This document shows, piece by piece, positions 8,142 through 15,257 of a DNA stretch of 64,000 bases (within the stretch, counting starts at the first letter, position 1; the number at the start of each line of letters is the position of its first letter). The DNA is taken from contig NZ_JBBGAZ010000006.1 in the NCBI RefSeq assembly GCF_037478305.1, forward strand, positions 62,001 to 126,000, in the 5' to 3' direction. The notes under the pieces are model-generated. The model was not told the origin of the DNA, did not search any database, and was given only the letters and a program-made list of their open reading frames with translations. The stretch is from Cognatishimia coralii. GTDB taxonomy: Bacteria; Pseudomonadota; Alphaproteobacteria; Rhodobacterales; Rhodobacteraceae. The translations under genes and the position numbers were made by a program.

Positions 8142-8156
8142 TCGAAGAATCTTCGA
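8142..8156. promoter_or_regulatory. 15-bp perfect palindrome in the ald/lrp intergenic region
   Basis: TCGAAGAATCTTCGA is a perfect 7+1+7 palindrome, 88 bases upstream of ald and 35 bases upstream of the Lrp-type gene. Its length and AT-centred form agree with known 15-bp Lrp-family sites. It is a good candidate for autoregulation and ald control. Confidence 0.6.
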
Positions 8157-8191
8157 ATAATGTAAGAAATGCTGCAAGGAGGTTCGCAGAT

Positions 8192-8650
8192 ATGGAGCTT
8201 GATCAAACGGATCGTCGCATCCTGACGGTGCTGCAAAAGCGTGGGCGCATGTCGAATGCGGATCTTTCTGAGGAAGTAAACCTTTCGGCTTCGGCCTGTC
8301 ATAGGCGCGTTCAGAGGCTGGAGAGCGACGGGTTTATCAAGGATTACGTGGCGCTGTTAGATCCGCGCAAAATGCGGGTGCCGACCACGGTGTTTGTCGA
8401 GATTACGCTTTCGGGCCAAGCAGATGAGGTATTAGAGGCCTTTGAGAAGGCCGTCGCGCGGATCCCAGATGTTTTGGAGTGTCATCTGATGGCGGGCACC
8501 GCGGACTATCTGTTGAAAGTTGTGGCTGAAAACACCGAGGATTTTGCGCGTATTCACCGCCAATATCTGGCGCGCCTGCCGGGGGTGGCACAGATGCAGA
8601 GTTCTTTTGCTTTGCGCACCGTGTTTAAAACCACAGCTTTACCGGTTTAG
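8192..8650 (+). CDS. Lrp/AsnC family transcriptional regulator
   Basis: A 152-residue member of the feast/famine regulators: an N-terminal helix-turn-helix (LDQTDRRILTVLQKRGRMSNADLSEEVNLSASACHRRVQRLESDGFI) followed by a RAM ligand-binding domain (VFVEITLSGQADEVLEAFEKAV, then HLMAGTADYLLKVV). The ATG at 8192 has a textbook AAGGAGG site nine bases upstream; the in-frame ATG at 8135 is rejected. It is divergent from ald, so the likely ligand is alanine and the likely target ald. That inference rests on position and on known pairs. Confidence 0.92.
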   Translation: MELDQTDRRILTVLQKRGRMSNADLSEEVNLSASACHRRVQRLESDGFIKDYVALLDPRKMRVPTTVFVEITLSGQADEVLEAFEKAVARIPDVLECHLMAGTADYLLKVVAENTEDFARIHRQYLARLPGVAQMQSSFALRTVFKTTALPV

Positions 8651-8745
8651 GGGTGGGGCGGTGCCCCCTTGGTTTGCGCCTTGGGCTCCGCCCGTTCGAT
8701 CCTCGAAAGCGCCTCGAGCTTCTACGAGACGGGTCTCACCCCCCA

Positions 8746-8766
8746 AAGTATTTCCGGCAAGATGAC
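8746..8766 (+). repeat. Dispersed intergenic repeat, copy 2
   Basis: AAAGTATTTCCGGCAAGATG, preceded by a run of Cs, lies directly before the stop codon of the convergent YghU gene. It differs from the consensus at a few positions. The 95 bases before it (8651-8745) hold GGGGC/GCCCC inverted repeats and no gene. Confidence 0.55.
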
Positions 8767-9636
8767 TTAGCTGTCTTGCAGCTTATCTTGCGTTTTCGTG
8801 TCAAAGTCGGACGCATCATGGCGTTCGTGCAGTTGCATGGACAGGTCGTCGCCAAAAGCGCGGTTGACCATGCGACCGCGTTTGACCGCTGGGCGTGCGT
8901 CGATGGCTTCGGCCCAACGCATCACGTTTTTATAGCTGGCGACGTCTAGGAATTCAGCGGCGCTATAGAGGCGGCCGAGGACCAGTTGCCCATACCAAGA
9001 CCAGATCGCGATATCGGCGATCGTGTAGTCTTCGCCCGTCATAAAAGTATTCTCGGCCAAATGGCGATCCAGCACGTCGAGCTGGCGCTTGGTTTCCATG
9101 GCGAAACGGTTGATCGGGTATTCCCACTTTTCCGGCGCATAGGCGTAGAAATGGCCAAAGCCACCGCCCAGATACGGCGCGCTGCCCATTTGCCAAAAGA
9201 GCCAGGACATCATTTCAGGGCGTTTCGCAGGATCGCTTGGGAGGAAGGCGTTAAATTTCTCGGCCAGATGCAGAAGGATCGCGCCGGATTCAAAAATCCG
9301 TGTGGGCGGCGTGGTGGAATGATCCATCAGCGCGGGGATTTTCGAATTGGGGTTCACGTTGACAAAACCCGAGCTGAACTGCGCGCCTTCTCCGATATTG
9401 ATCAGATAGGCGTCATATTCGGCTTCGGTATGGCCCGCGGCCAGAAGCTCTTCGAAGAGGACTGTGACTTTGACGCCGTTGGGCGTTGCCAGTGAATAGA
9501 GCTGGTGGGGGTGCTTGCCGACCTCTAGCTCTTTGTCGTGGGTCGGGCCTGCAATGGGGCGGTTGATATTGGCGAATTGGCCGCCATTGTTCTGTTCCCA
9601 AGTCCAGACTTTGGGTGGGGTATAGGTGTCACTCAT
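8767..9636 (-). CDS. yghU: Glutathione S-transferase YghU-like (glutathione-dependent disulfide reductase)
   Basis: A 289-residue nu-class GST, as long as E. coli YghU. It has the N-terminal extension typical of YghU (PPKVWTWEQNNGGQFANINRPIAGPTHDKELEVGKHPHQLYSLATPNGVKVTVLFEELL), the glutathione-site NPNSKIPALMDHSTTPP and FESGAILLHLAEKF, and a helical C-terminal domain containing YTIADIAIWSWYGQLVLG. YghU binds two glutathiones and reduces disulfides. The ATG at 9636 matches the family N-terminus. It is a paralogue of the GST at 3460-4161. Confidence 0.92.
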   Translation of the reverse strand: MSDTYTPPKVWTWEQNNGGQFANINRPIAGPTHDKELEVGKHPHQLYSLATPNGVKVTVLFEELLAAGHTEAEYDAYLINIGEGAQFSSGFVNVNPNSKIPALMDHSTTPPTRIFESGAILLHLAEKFNAFLPSDPAKRPEMMSWLFWQMGSAPYLGGGFGHFYAYAPEKWEYPINRFAMETKRQLDVLDRHLAENTFMTGEDYTIADIAIWSWYGQLVLGRLYSAAEFLDVASYKNVMRWAEAIDARPAVKRGRMVNRAFGDDLSMQLHERHDASDFDTKTQDKLQDS

Positions 9637-9697
9637 GAGGATCCTCGCAGGCTGTTTGAAGGGAATGTAGTCATTTGACCTGCGAGGTCCAAGGGGG

Positions 9698-10207
9698 TTA
9701 GGCCGTCGCGGGCGCAGCGGCCTGAGTGGCGACCTCTTTGTCCAGGGTGATGAGGTTCCAACGGTCGGTTTCAGCGGCCTCGGTTTGGATCAACAGCGTG
9801 CGGAAACTGTCTTCTTCTTCGACCTGTTCGTCGATGAACCACATCAGTTGAGTCTGGGCCGCGTAGTCGTTTTTCTCTATTGCCAGCCCGTAAAGCGCGT
9901 GGATGCTTTGGGTGACGGCTTGTTCCATCGTCAACGCGGCGCGGATGGCGGCAGAGGGCGACTGGAACGTAGTGACCGGAGCCGGAATGTCTGAAAGGGT
10001 GACGTCGCCATCCCGGCGCAGAACAAAATCAGACAGGCGCGCGGCGTGCTGGCTTTCCTCTGCGGATTGCGTACGGAAGAAGGCGGCAAAGCCCGGCAAA
10101 TCCTGACTTTCGAAATAAAACGCCATCGCAAGATAGCTATGAGAGGCTGCCAGCTCTGCGTTCACTTGCGAGACAAGAGCATCGGCCAAAGTTGTGTCGA
10201 GGGTCAT
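9698..10207 (-). CDS. ftn: Non-heme ferritin
   Basis: A 169-residue iron-storage ferritin. The ferroxidase ligands line up with E. coli FtnA: E18 with Y25 (NAELAASHSYL), E51 and H54 (EESQHAARL), E95 (TMEQAVTQSIHALYGLA) and the E127/Q128/E131 group (FIDEQVEEEDSF). It oxidises Fe2+ and stores ferric mineral in a 24-subunit shell. The start MTLDTTLADALVSQ at 10207 follows a GGAG site. A near-perfect Irr box lies 58 bases upstream, so expression probably falls when iron is scarce. The gene stands alone, between yghU and rpsU. Confidence 0.93.
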   Translation of the reverse strand: MTLDTTLADALVSQVNAELAASHSYLAMAFYFESQDLPGFAAFFRTQSAEESQHAARLSDFVLRRDGDVTLSDIPAPVTTFQSPSAAIRAALTMEQAVTQSIHALYGLAIEKNDYAAQTQLMWFIDEQVEEEDSFRTLLIQTEAAETDRWNLITLDKEVATQAAAPATA

Positions 10208-10264
10208 ATGTGATCTCCTGAAAATTTGAAACGGCTGGCATCTCGCTGGCACAGCCCCAATCTA

Positions 10265-10283
10265 ATTTAGAATAATTCTAAAT
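10265..10283. promoter_or_regulatory. Irr box (iron control element) upstream of ferritin
   Basis: TTTAGAA-TAA-TTCTAAA is a perfect inverted repeat with a 3-base spacer, extended by one more A/T pair on each side. It matches the published alphaproteobacterial Irr/ICE consensus TTTAGAA-n-TTCTAAA. It lies 58 bases upstream of the ferritin start. Confidence 0.85.
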
Positions 10284-10312
10284 CAAGGGGAATACTGGGG
10301 TAGAAACGACAA

Positions 10313-10337
10313 ACCCCCGCGGTTTTCACCTCGGGGG
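10313..10337 (-). terminator. Rho-independent terminator after rpsU
   Basis: Read on the minus strand: CCCCCG-A-GG, a GTGAAAA-type loop, then CC-G-CGGGGG followed by TTT. It lies 41 bases beyond the rpsU stop. Confidence 0.7.
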
Positions 10338-10377
10338 TCGTCAATTCTTATAGTATCCAAAGCTGGAACAAAGGTGC

Positions 10378-10584
10378 TTAGAGCAGACCTTCGCGCTGGG
10401 CTTTCTTACGTGCCAGTTTACGGGCACGGCGGATCGCTTCAGCTTTCTCGCGCGCTTTTTTCTCGGACGGCTTCTCGAAATGTTGCTTAAGCTTCATTTC
10501 GCGGAAGACACCCTCACGCTGCAGCTTCTTTTTCAGGGCACGAAGCGCCTGATCGACGTTGTTGTCGCGAACACTAACCTGCAT
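10378..10584 (-). CDS. rpsU: 30S ribosomal protein S21
   Basis: The 68-residue protein MQVSVRDNNVDQALRALKKKLQ... is an S21: a short acidic start, then a long basic helix rich in Arg and Lys (REMKLKQHFEKPSEKKAREKAEAIRRARKLARKKAQREG). S21 sits on the 30S platform near the anti-Shine-Dalgarno region and helps early initiation. The ATG at 10584 has an AGGTGG-like site upstream. It is a monocistronic gene with its own terminator, divergent from the COQ9 gene. Confidence 0.97.
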   Translation of the reverse strand: MQVSVRDNNVDQALRALKKKLQREGVFREMKLKQHFEKPSEKKAREKAEAIRRARKLARKKAQREGLL

Positions 10585-10695
10585 GTGGTTTTCACCACCT
10601 TTCTAAGTTTGAGTTGCAAGGATTTGCAGGAGCCGCCCCTATAGCAAAGCTCTTTTGATCTGTCTAGTATGGGGCAATGCGGTCAAGAGGTGGTC

Positions 10696-11364
10696 ATGAG
10701 CCAAGATCTTAAGTCGAAATTAGTGGATGCGGCGCTGGCGCATGTGGCCTTTGATGGCTGGTCCCCCGCGACATTTGAGGCTGCGGTTGCGGATTCGGGT
10801 GTGGACCCTGTTGTGGCGCGTGCGATCTGTCCGCGTGGCGCGGTGGATCTGGCCGTGGCCTTTCATGAAAATGGCGATGCGGCTATGATTGCGGCCTTGG
10901 AAGGTGCGGATCTGGACGAGATGCGGTTTCGTGACAAAGTAGCCTTTGCGGTGCGCAAACGGTTGGAGTTGTGTCCTGACAAAGAGGCTGTGCGGCGAGG
11001 ATCAACGCTCTTTGCCTTGCCGCACTACGCGCCAACTGGCACGCGGCTGATTTGGGGCACGGCGGATGCGATCTGGAATGCTCTGGGTGACACGTCGCGC
11101 GATTTCAACTGGTACAGCAAACGCACCACACTCAGTGGGGTCTATGCGGCGACAGTGCTGTTCTGGCTGGGGGATGAGAGCGAAGATCACGCGGATACCT
11201 GGGCCTTCTTGGATCGCCGGATCGAGAACGTCATGCAGTTTGAAAAGGCCAAGGGCGCGTTTCAGAAAAGCCCTTTGGGCAAGGCTTTGGAACGTCCGCT
11301 ATTGTCCCTAGGCCGGATGCGGGCACCAAAGACGGCCTCGGGTTTTCCCGGTCGCTGGCGCTAA
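10696..11364 (+). CDS. COQ9 family protein (ubiquinone biosynthesis)
   Basis: A 222-residue protein with a TetR-like helical fold and the COQ9 C-terminal domain: KLVDAALAHVAFDGWSPATFEAAVADSGVDPVVARAICPRGAVDLAVAFH at the N-terminus, then RTTLSGVYAATVLFWLGDESEDHADTWAFLDRRIENVMQFEKAKG. Mitochondrial and alphaproteobacterial COQ9 binds lipids and assists COQ7 hydroxylation in ubiquinone synthesis. I use the ATG at 10696; an in-frame ATG at 10669 gives an extension lacking similarity. It is followed 24 bases later by a quinone oxidoreductase gene, probably on one transcript. TetR-like annotation is a common mistake for this family. Confidence 0.86.
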   Translation: MSQDLKSKLVDAALAHVAFDGWSPATFEAAVADSGVDPVVARAICPRGAVDLAVAFHENGDAAMIAALEGADLDEMRFRDKVAFAVRKRLELCPDKEAVRRGSTLFALPHYAPTGTRLIWGTADAIWNALGDTSRDFNWYSKRTTLSGVYAATVLFWLGDESEDHADTWAFLDRRIENVMQFEKAKGAFQKSPLGKALERPLLSLGRMRAPKTASGFPGRWR

Positions 11365-11388
11365 TCACACAATAACGGAGAGACGAGC

Positions 11389-12369
11389 ATGAGCGACGCA
11401 ATGCGCGCCATTGAAATCACGGCGCCCGGGCGGCCGGATGTTTTGCAATTGACCGAACTGCCAATCCCGCAACCGGGCCACGGAGAGGTTCTGATCCGCT
11501 TAGCCTATGTCGGCGTGAACCGTCCCGACGCATTGCAACGCGCGGGGCTTTATAATCCTCCTCCAACGGCCAGCCCTCTGCCTGGTCTTGAAGGCGCCGG
11601 CATCATTGCCGCTGTTGGACCGGGTGTGACGGAATGGGCTGAGGGCGACAAAGTCTGTGCTCTCTTTCCGGGTGCGGCCTATGCCGAATATGCGCTGACA
11701 CCTGCCGCGCATTGTTTGCCGATTCCCGAGGACATGCCTCTGCGTGAGGCGGCGTGTCTGCCCGAGACCTATTTCACCGTCTGGTCTAATGTCTTTGAAC
11801 GTGGAGGCCTGAAGGCAGGCGAGCGGTTTCTTGTGCATGGTGGGTCTTCGGGTATCGGGACGACTGCGATCCAACTGGCCGAGGTCTTTGGGGCTCGGGT
11901 CTTTGCCACAGCGGGCTCAGAGGCCAAATGTGCTGCATGTCTGCAGCTCGGGGCAGAGCGTGCAATCAACTATAAGTCTGAGGATTTCGTCGAGATCCTG
12001 CGCAAAGAGGGCGGCGCGAATGTGATCCTTGATATGGTCGGCGGCGACTATATCCCGCGCAACCTGCGCGCTTTGGACGAGGACGGGCGGCTGGTGCAGA
12101 TCGCCTTCCTGCAAGGCCCAAAGGTCGAGGTGAACTTTGCCTTCCTGATGACGCGGCGGTTGACCATGACCGGGTCTACCTTGCGGCCGCAAAGCGACTT
12201 GGAAAAGGCTCGGATTGCAGGTGAGCTGCGCGAAAAGGTCTGGCCGCTGTTGGACGCGGGTCGCATTGCGCCGGTGATGGACAAGGAATTCGCGCTTGAG
12301 GATGCTTCCGCTGCGCATTCGCGCATGGAAGGTGGAGACCACATTGGGAAGATCGTTCTGAAGGTTTGA
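11389..12369 (+). CDS. NAD(P)H-quinone oxidoreductase, PIG3-like (MDR superfamily)
   Basis: This 326-residue medium-chain dehydrogenase/reductase lacks the structural-zinc cysteine lobe, as in zeta-crystallin and PIG3 quinone oxidoreductases. The N-terminal GroES-like domain contains LIRLAYVGVNRPDALQRAGLYNPPPTASPLPGLEGAG. The NADPH-binding segment is LVHGGSSGIGTTAIQLAEVFGARVFATAGSEAK. The family reduces quinones with NADPH. The ATG follows a GGAGAGACGAG site. It sits behind COQ9 and ends at a very strong terminator, so COQ9 and this gene form a small unit around quinones. Confidence 0.9.
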   Translation: MSDAMRAIEITAPGRPDVLQLTELPIPQPGHGEVLIRLAYVGVNRPDALQRAGLYNPPPTASPLPGLEGAGIIAAVGPGVTEWAEGDKVCALFPGAAYAEYALTPAAHCLPIPEDMPLREAACLPETYFTVWSNVFERGGLKAGERFLVHGGSSGIGTTAIQLAEVFGARVFATAGSEAKCAACLQLGAERAINYKSEDFVEILRKEGGANVILDMVGGDYIPRNLRALDEDGRLVQIAFLQGPKVEVNFAFLMTRRLTMTGSTLRPQSDLEKARIAGELREKVWPLLDAGRIAPVMDKEFALEDASAAHSRMEGGDHIGKIVLKV

Positions 12370-12391
12370 ATGAGCTGATACCAAAGGATTT

Positions 12392-12427
12392 GGCCCGAGC
12401 CTCAAAACCGAGGCTCGGGCCTTTTTT
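12392..12427 (+). terminator. Strong rho-independent terminator after the quinone oxidoreductase
   Basis: A 12-bp perfect GC-rich stem (GGCCCGAGCCTC / GAGGCTCGGGCC) with a six-base loop, followed by six Ts. It is placed between convergent genes and may serve both strands. Confidence 0.93.
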
Positions 12428-12428
12428 A

Positions 12429-13715
12429 TTACCGCAATCGGCGCAGGTTCGCCCAATCAAGAATAAGCGCTACGATTAGCGATGCACCAACCAGAGGGAA
12501 GAGGATCGACAGTACCACGACCAGCGCGATCATGCCCGGGCTCAGTGCCGCGTCTGGCGCATTGGGCACGCCAAGGCTTCCGGCAGGGTGGCGTTTCCAC
12601 CAGGCGACAAAACCCGTAACCGACAAGAGCAGCGCTAGGATTGCAGCCACCGTGTTCTGGATCAGATTGGTGAGCCCATAGAGCTCTCCTTGGTGGAACG
12701 AGATGCCATAGGACACGGTTTTCGCGACCGCTGGGTTGTCCTTGAAATCGAGCCGTTTCAGGATGTCGCCGCTGTAGCGGTCGATCACCAGTTCGGTCTG
12801 ATCATTGCGGTTGGTTGAGGCCGAACGGATCCAATAGGCCGAATTGGCCTTGCGCGGCGGGCGCATTTCGTAAGGCGCTTTCAAGCCTTCTTCGCGGGCG
12901 ATGGCAAAGACGTCCTCATAAGCGATCGTCACTCCAGAATCGCTCGTGGATTTCGGCGCGCCGCGGAAGCGCATGGATTGCGAATTCTGCCCCGTCGCCT
13001 TCTGGATTTGGCTGAGGCCGCCGCCCCAGACGTCGGTCCATGGCAGTCCGCTCACAAGGATTGGCGTGACCAGAACCACCGCAAGAAACCCGGTGAACAA
13101 ATGAGTCTCACGCCACCAGCTGCGGCCTTTGGACGGCCCGCCTTTCGGGGGCGCCACGGCCTGAGACAAGGTGCGTTTGCCGCGTGGCCACCAGAGGTAA
13201 GCGCCCGTGATAAACATGACGATGGCCCAATGGGCCGCGAGCTCTACGAATTTGGTGCCGGTCTTTCCCAGAAGCAACTCGCCATGGAACTTCTTAAGCA
13301 TGCGCATCGGCATTTCGTCGCGGGCGACTGTGCCTAGGACTTCGCCGGAATATGGGTTCACCCAGGCGTAGGAGCGGACCTTTTCCGCATCGTTATATTC
13401 GATTTTGGTCGAGCGGGTCGGGTCGTCATACTGCGTGATCCCGCGCAAACGGGTGATGCCATGGGTCTCGCGCAGCACATCGACTTGGATCTCAAGCGGC
13501 AAGGCCGCGCCGGTCTGTTCGACATGCATATAGTCGGCATAAAGCCAGTTTTCGATTTGCGGTTTATAAAGGTAAATCCCGCCGGTCAGCGCCAGCATTG
13601 CCATAAAGGGCAAGACATAAAGCGAGGCCAAAAAGTGCCATTTCCAGACGAGACGATAAAGTGCGCCGCCGCTTGCGTAAGATGCGGGGGACGCCGGTGC
13701 GGTTGCATCGGTCAT
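12429..13715 (-). CDS. PepSY-associated TM helix domain protein
   Basis: This 428-residue inner-membrane protein has the PepSY_TM architecture: a first membrane helix near residues 30-50 (FLASLYVLPFMAMLALTGGIYLY), a periplasmic PepSY domain, a second helix (VELAAHWAIVMFITGAYLWWP), a third (GFLAVVLVTPILVSGLPW), another PepSY stretch, then helices near residues 350-372 and 395-420. Members often lie beside siderophore or copper genes and some act as ferric reductases; the role here is not provable. It heads toward its terminator and is followed upstream by two small membrane genes and RNase T2 in the same orientation, a possible transcription unit. Confidence 0.85.
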   Translation of the reverse strand: MTDATAPASPASYASGGALYRLVWKWHFLASLYVLPFMAMLALTGGIYLYKPQIENWLYADYMHVEQTGAALPLEIQVDVLRETHGITRLRGITQYDDPTRSTKIEYNDAEKVRSYAWVNPYSGEVLGTVARDEMPMRMLKKFHGELLLGKTGTKFVELAAHWAIVMFITGAYLWWPRGKRTLSQAVAPPKGGPSKGRSWWRETHLFTGFLAVVLVTPILVSGLPWTDVWGGGLSQIQKATGQNSQSMRFRGAPKSTSDSGVTIAYEDVFAIAREEGLKAPYEMRPPRKANSAYWIRSASTNRNDQTELVIDRYSGDILKRLDFKDNPAVAKTVSYGISFHQGELYGLTNLIQNTVAAILALLLSVTGFVAWWKRHPAGSLGVPNAPDAALSPGMIALVVVLSILFPLVGASLIVALILDWANLRRLR

Positions 13716-13751
13716 AAGTATTCCTGTGTTTGATCAGAGTGAAAGAGGGGC

Positions 13752-14135
13752 TCAGATCAAGGCAGGCGGGGCGCGGGAGGGTTCTAGGGTCTTGAGGATC
13801 TCGCCCGATGGGGCAGGGTGCTCATGCAAAGAGAAAGCAAAGCTGTAGTCGCGGGCTAGTGTTTGCCACGCGGGAGTTGCGGTCTCGGTGACATCCAAGG
13901 CCAACGCGCGCAAACAATCGCTGTCCTGCGTCTCGTGGACTTCGACGGGGGTGCCGTCCTCATCAAGCGAGACCTTCACATATTCCGATCCCGTACAGAT
14001 GATCACAACGTCTGCGCCGGGGATGAATTCCACCACCACCGCCGAAATCCGCGGCAATAAGAGCGCGACGATCAACACAAAGAGTGCAACCGTAGTCTCG
14101 TAGATGCGCAGGGCGGTGTGGAGGCGGGTGGTCAT
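13752..14135 (-). CDS. Small membrane-anchored protein, DUF2946-like
   Basis: A 127-residue protein with one N-terminal membrane helix (TTVALFVLIVALLLPRISAVVV, about residues 14-35) and a periplasmic part starting ADVVIICTGSEYVKVSLDEDGTPVE. The ICTG-plus-DxDGxPV pattern resembles DUF2946-type proteins found near copper and PepSY genes. The family cysteine pairs are incomplete: only C47 and C74 are present. The function is not established. It lies 36 bases upstream of the PepSY gene on the same strand, which supports a shared metal-related role. The assignment is tentative. Confidence 0.5.
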   Translation of the reverse strand: MTTRLHTALRIYETTVALFVLIVALLLPRISAVVVEFIPGADVVIICTGSEYVKVSLDEDGTPVEVHETQDSDCLRALALDVTETATPAWQTLARDYSFAFSLHEHPAPSGEILKTLEPSRAPPALI

Positions 14136-14197
14136 CTGGCTTCTTTAATTAGTATTTGGCTTGCTTATTAATTAGAAACCGGTGAAACTGACACGTG

Positions 14198-14479
14198 TTA
14201 AACTGTCGCAAGCCGCAGGATGAGCGGCAGGGCTGTTGACAGCGCTGGGCTGCTCAGTAGCGCAGCGCAGGCGAGATTGGCAATGGATAAAGCCCAGATC
14301 CAGCGGCTGTAATCAGGTAAAGCCCTTGCAATACGCGCGTTGCCGACGGCCATCAGGAACACACAGCCGAAAAAGACCACTTCGTTTAGCAGCAGAGAGC
14401 TTTGGATCGGCAGAATCAGCGATACGATCCAAGGGAGCAGGACGTTGATGCCGATCAGTGCGTTAAAGAGACGAGACAT
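14198..14479 (-). CDS. Hypothetical small integral membrane protein
   Basis: A 93-residue very hydrophobic protein with three likely membrane helices: residues about 6-24 (NALIGINVLLPWIVSLILP), 30-50 (LNEVVFFGCVFLMAVGNARIA) and 60-90 (WIWALSIANLACAALLSSPAL). I do not recognise the family. It starts ten bases beyond the stop of the RNase T2 gene and is followed after 62 bases by the DUF2946-like gene, so it is probably part of one minus-strand unit. It could be a membrane partner for the PepSY protein, but nothing in the sequence proves it. Confidence 0.6.
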   Translation of the reverse strand: MSRLFNALIGINVLLPWIVSLILPIQSSLLLNEVVFFGCVFLMAVGNARIARALPDYSRWIWALSIANLACAALLSSPALSTALPLILRLATV

Positions 14480-14488
14480 AAAGATACC

Positions 14489-15124
14489 CTAGCGGATCGG
14501 ATCAAACAGCGCATCGTCGAGGCGACAGTCTTTGACAACGTCGCGACCGCAGGGCACGGGATCAAGCGACTTGGACAGGCAAATGCGCGCTTCTTGGATA
14601 TAGCCCTGTTTGCAGGTGATGGTGATGCCATCAGGCTCGAGCTCTGGGTTGTCTTGCAGGAAGGCCTGTTCGATCAAAGTCGCGGGCAGAGAAATCGGGT
14701 CCTTCAGCTTTCGTAGCACCTCCGGACGGGTCACACGCCCATAGGCCTCACGCGACAGCGCGAAAAAATCAGCGGCTTCCAGCCCCGCACAGGTGCCATG
14801 TTTCTTCCACTGATGCCACGCGAGTCCCGAGGTGCCCATGATATCGGCCATCTCGGCGGTCATGCGGCGCGAAGGGGCGCGTTTTGTGGTGGGGCAATAG
14901 CTTGGCCAGCCTTGATGATACTGCGGCCAAAGCCCGTGCAGAATCCAGCCGTGGTCTTTATCCGCGTCGCATTGCTCGGACCCTTTCGCGTCCCCCTCTA
15001 GGCGGCACCAATTCGGCGACCAGCTCAAGGCCATGACGTAGTAATCAAACTCCCCGGACCGCTCGCCCTCGGCCAAAACCGGGGATGCGAAGACCAAAAC
15101 CAGCAAGGCTACCACACGCTTCAT
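14489..15124 (-). CDS. Ribonuclease T2 family protein
   Basis: This 211-residue secreted endoribonuclease has a signal peptide at residues 1-18 (MKRVVALLVLVFASPVLA). Conserved active site I is WILHGLWPQY with H63, and site II is WHQWKKHGTC with H104 and H109. Eight or more cysteines suggest disulfides in the periplasm. Family members cut RNA through 2',3'-cyclic intermediates. The usual glutamate of site II (HEW) is Gln105 here, which may lower activity. It is first in a minus-strand run leading to the PepSY protein and divergent from trcR. Confidence 0.9.
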   Translation of the reverse strand: MKRVVALLVLVFASPVLAEGERSGEFDYYVMALSWSPNWCRLEGDAKGSEQCDADKDHGWILHGLWPQYHQGWPSYCPTTKRAPSRRMTAEMADIMGTSGLAWHQWKKHGTCAGLEAADFFALSREAYGRVTRPEVLRKLKDPISLPATLIEQAFLQDNPELEPDGITITCKQGYIQEARICLSKSLDPVPCGRDVVKDCRLDDALFDPIR

Positions 15125-15188
15125 TCACTCTTTCCTTTTATGCCAATCCACTCTATATCGGGCGTAAGTTCCCCCGAAAAGGTAGCCC

Positions 15189-15225
15189 GCATCCCCAAAA
15201 AGGATGCCGTCAGACCGAAAGTCTG
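15189..15225 (+). promoter_or_regulatory. Tandem hairpins in the trcR leader
   Basis: Two perfect stem-loops follow each other: GCATCC-CCAAAAA-GGATGC (15189-15207) and CAGAC-CGAAA-GTCTG (15211-15225). They end 32 bases before the trcR start and leave the AGGAGG site free. They could stabilise or control the leader mRNA. Confidence 0.4.
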
Positions 15226-15257
15226 GCGAGGGGAAAACTATGCGTTAGGAGGCCGAT

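Noticed and set aside
10696..11364. COQ9 gene as a TetR repressor
   Set aside because: The N-terminal helices resemble TetR, but the C-terminal domain and length match COQ9, and the quinone oxidoreductase neighbour supports that.
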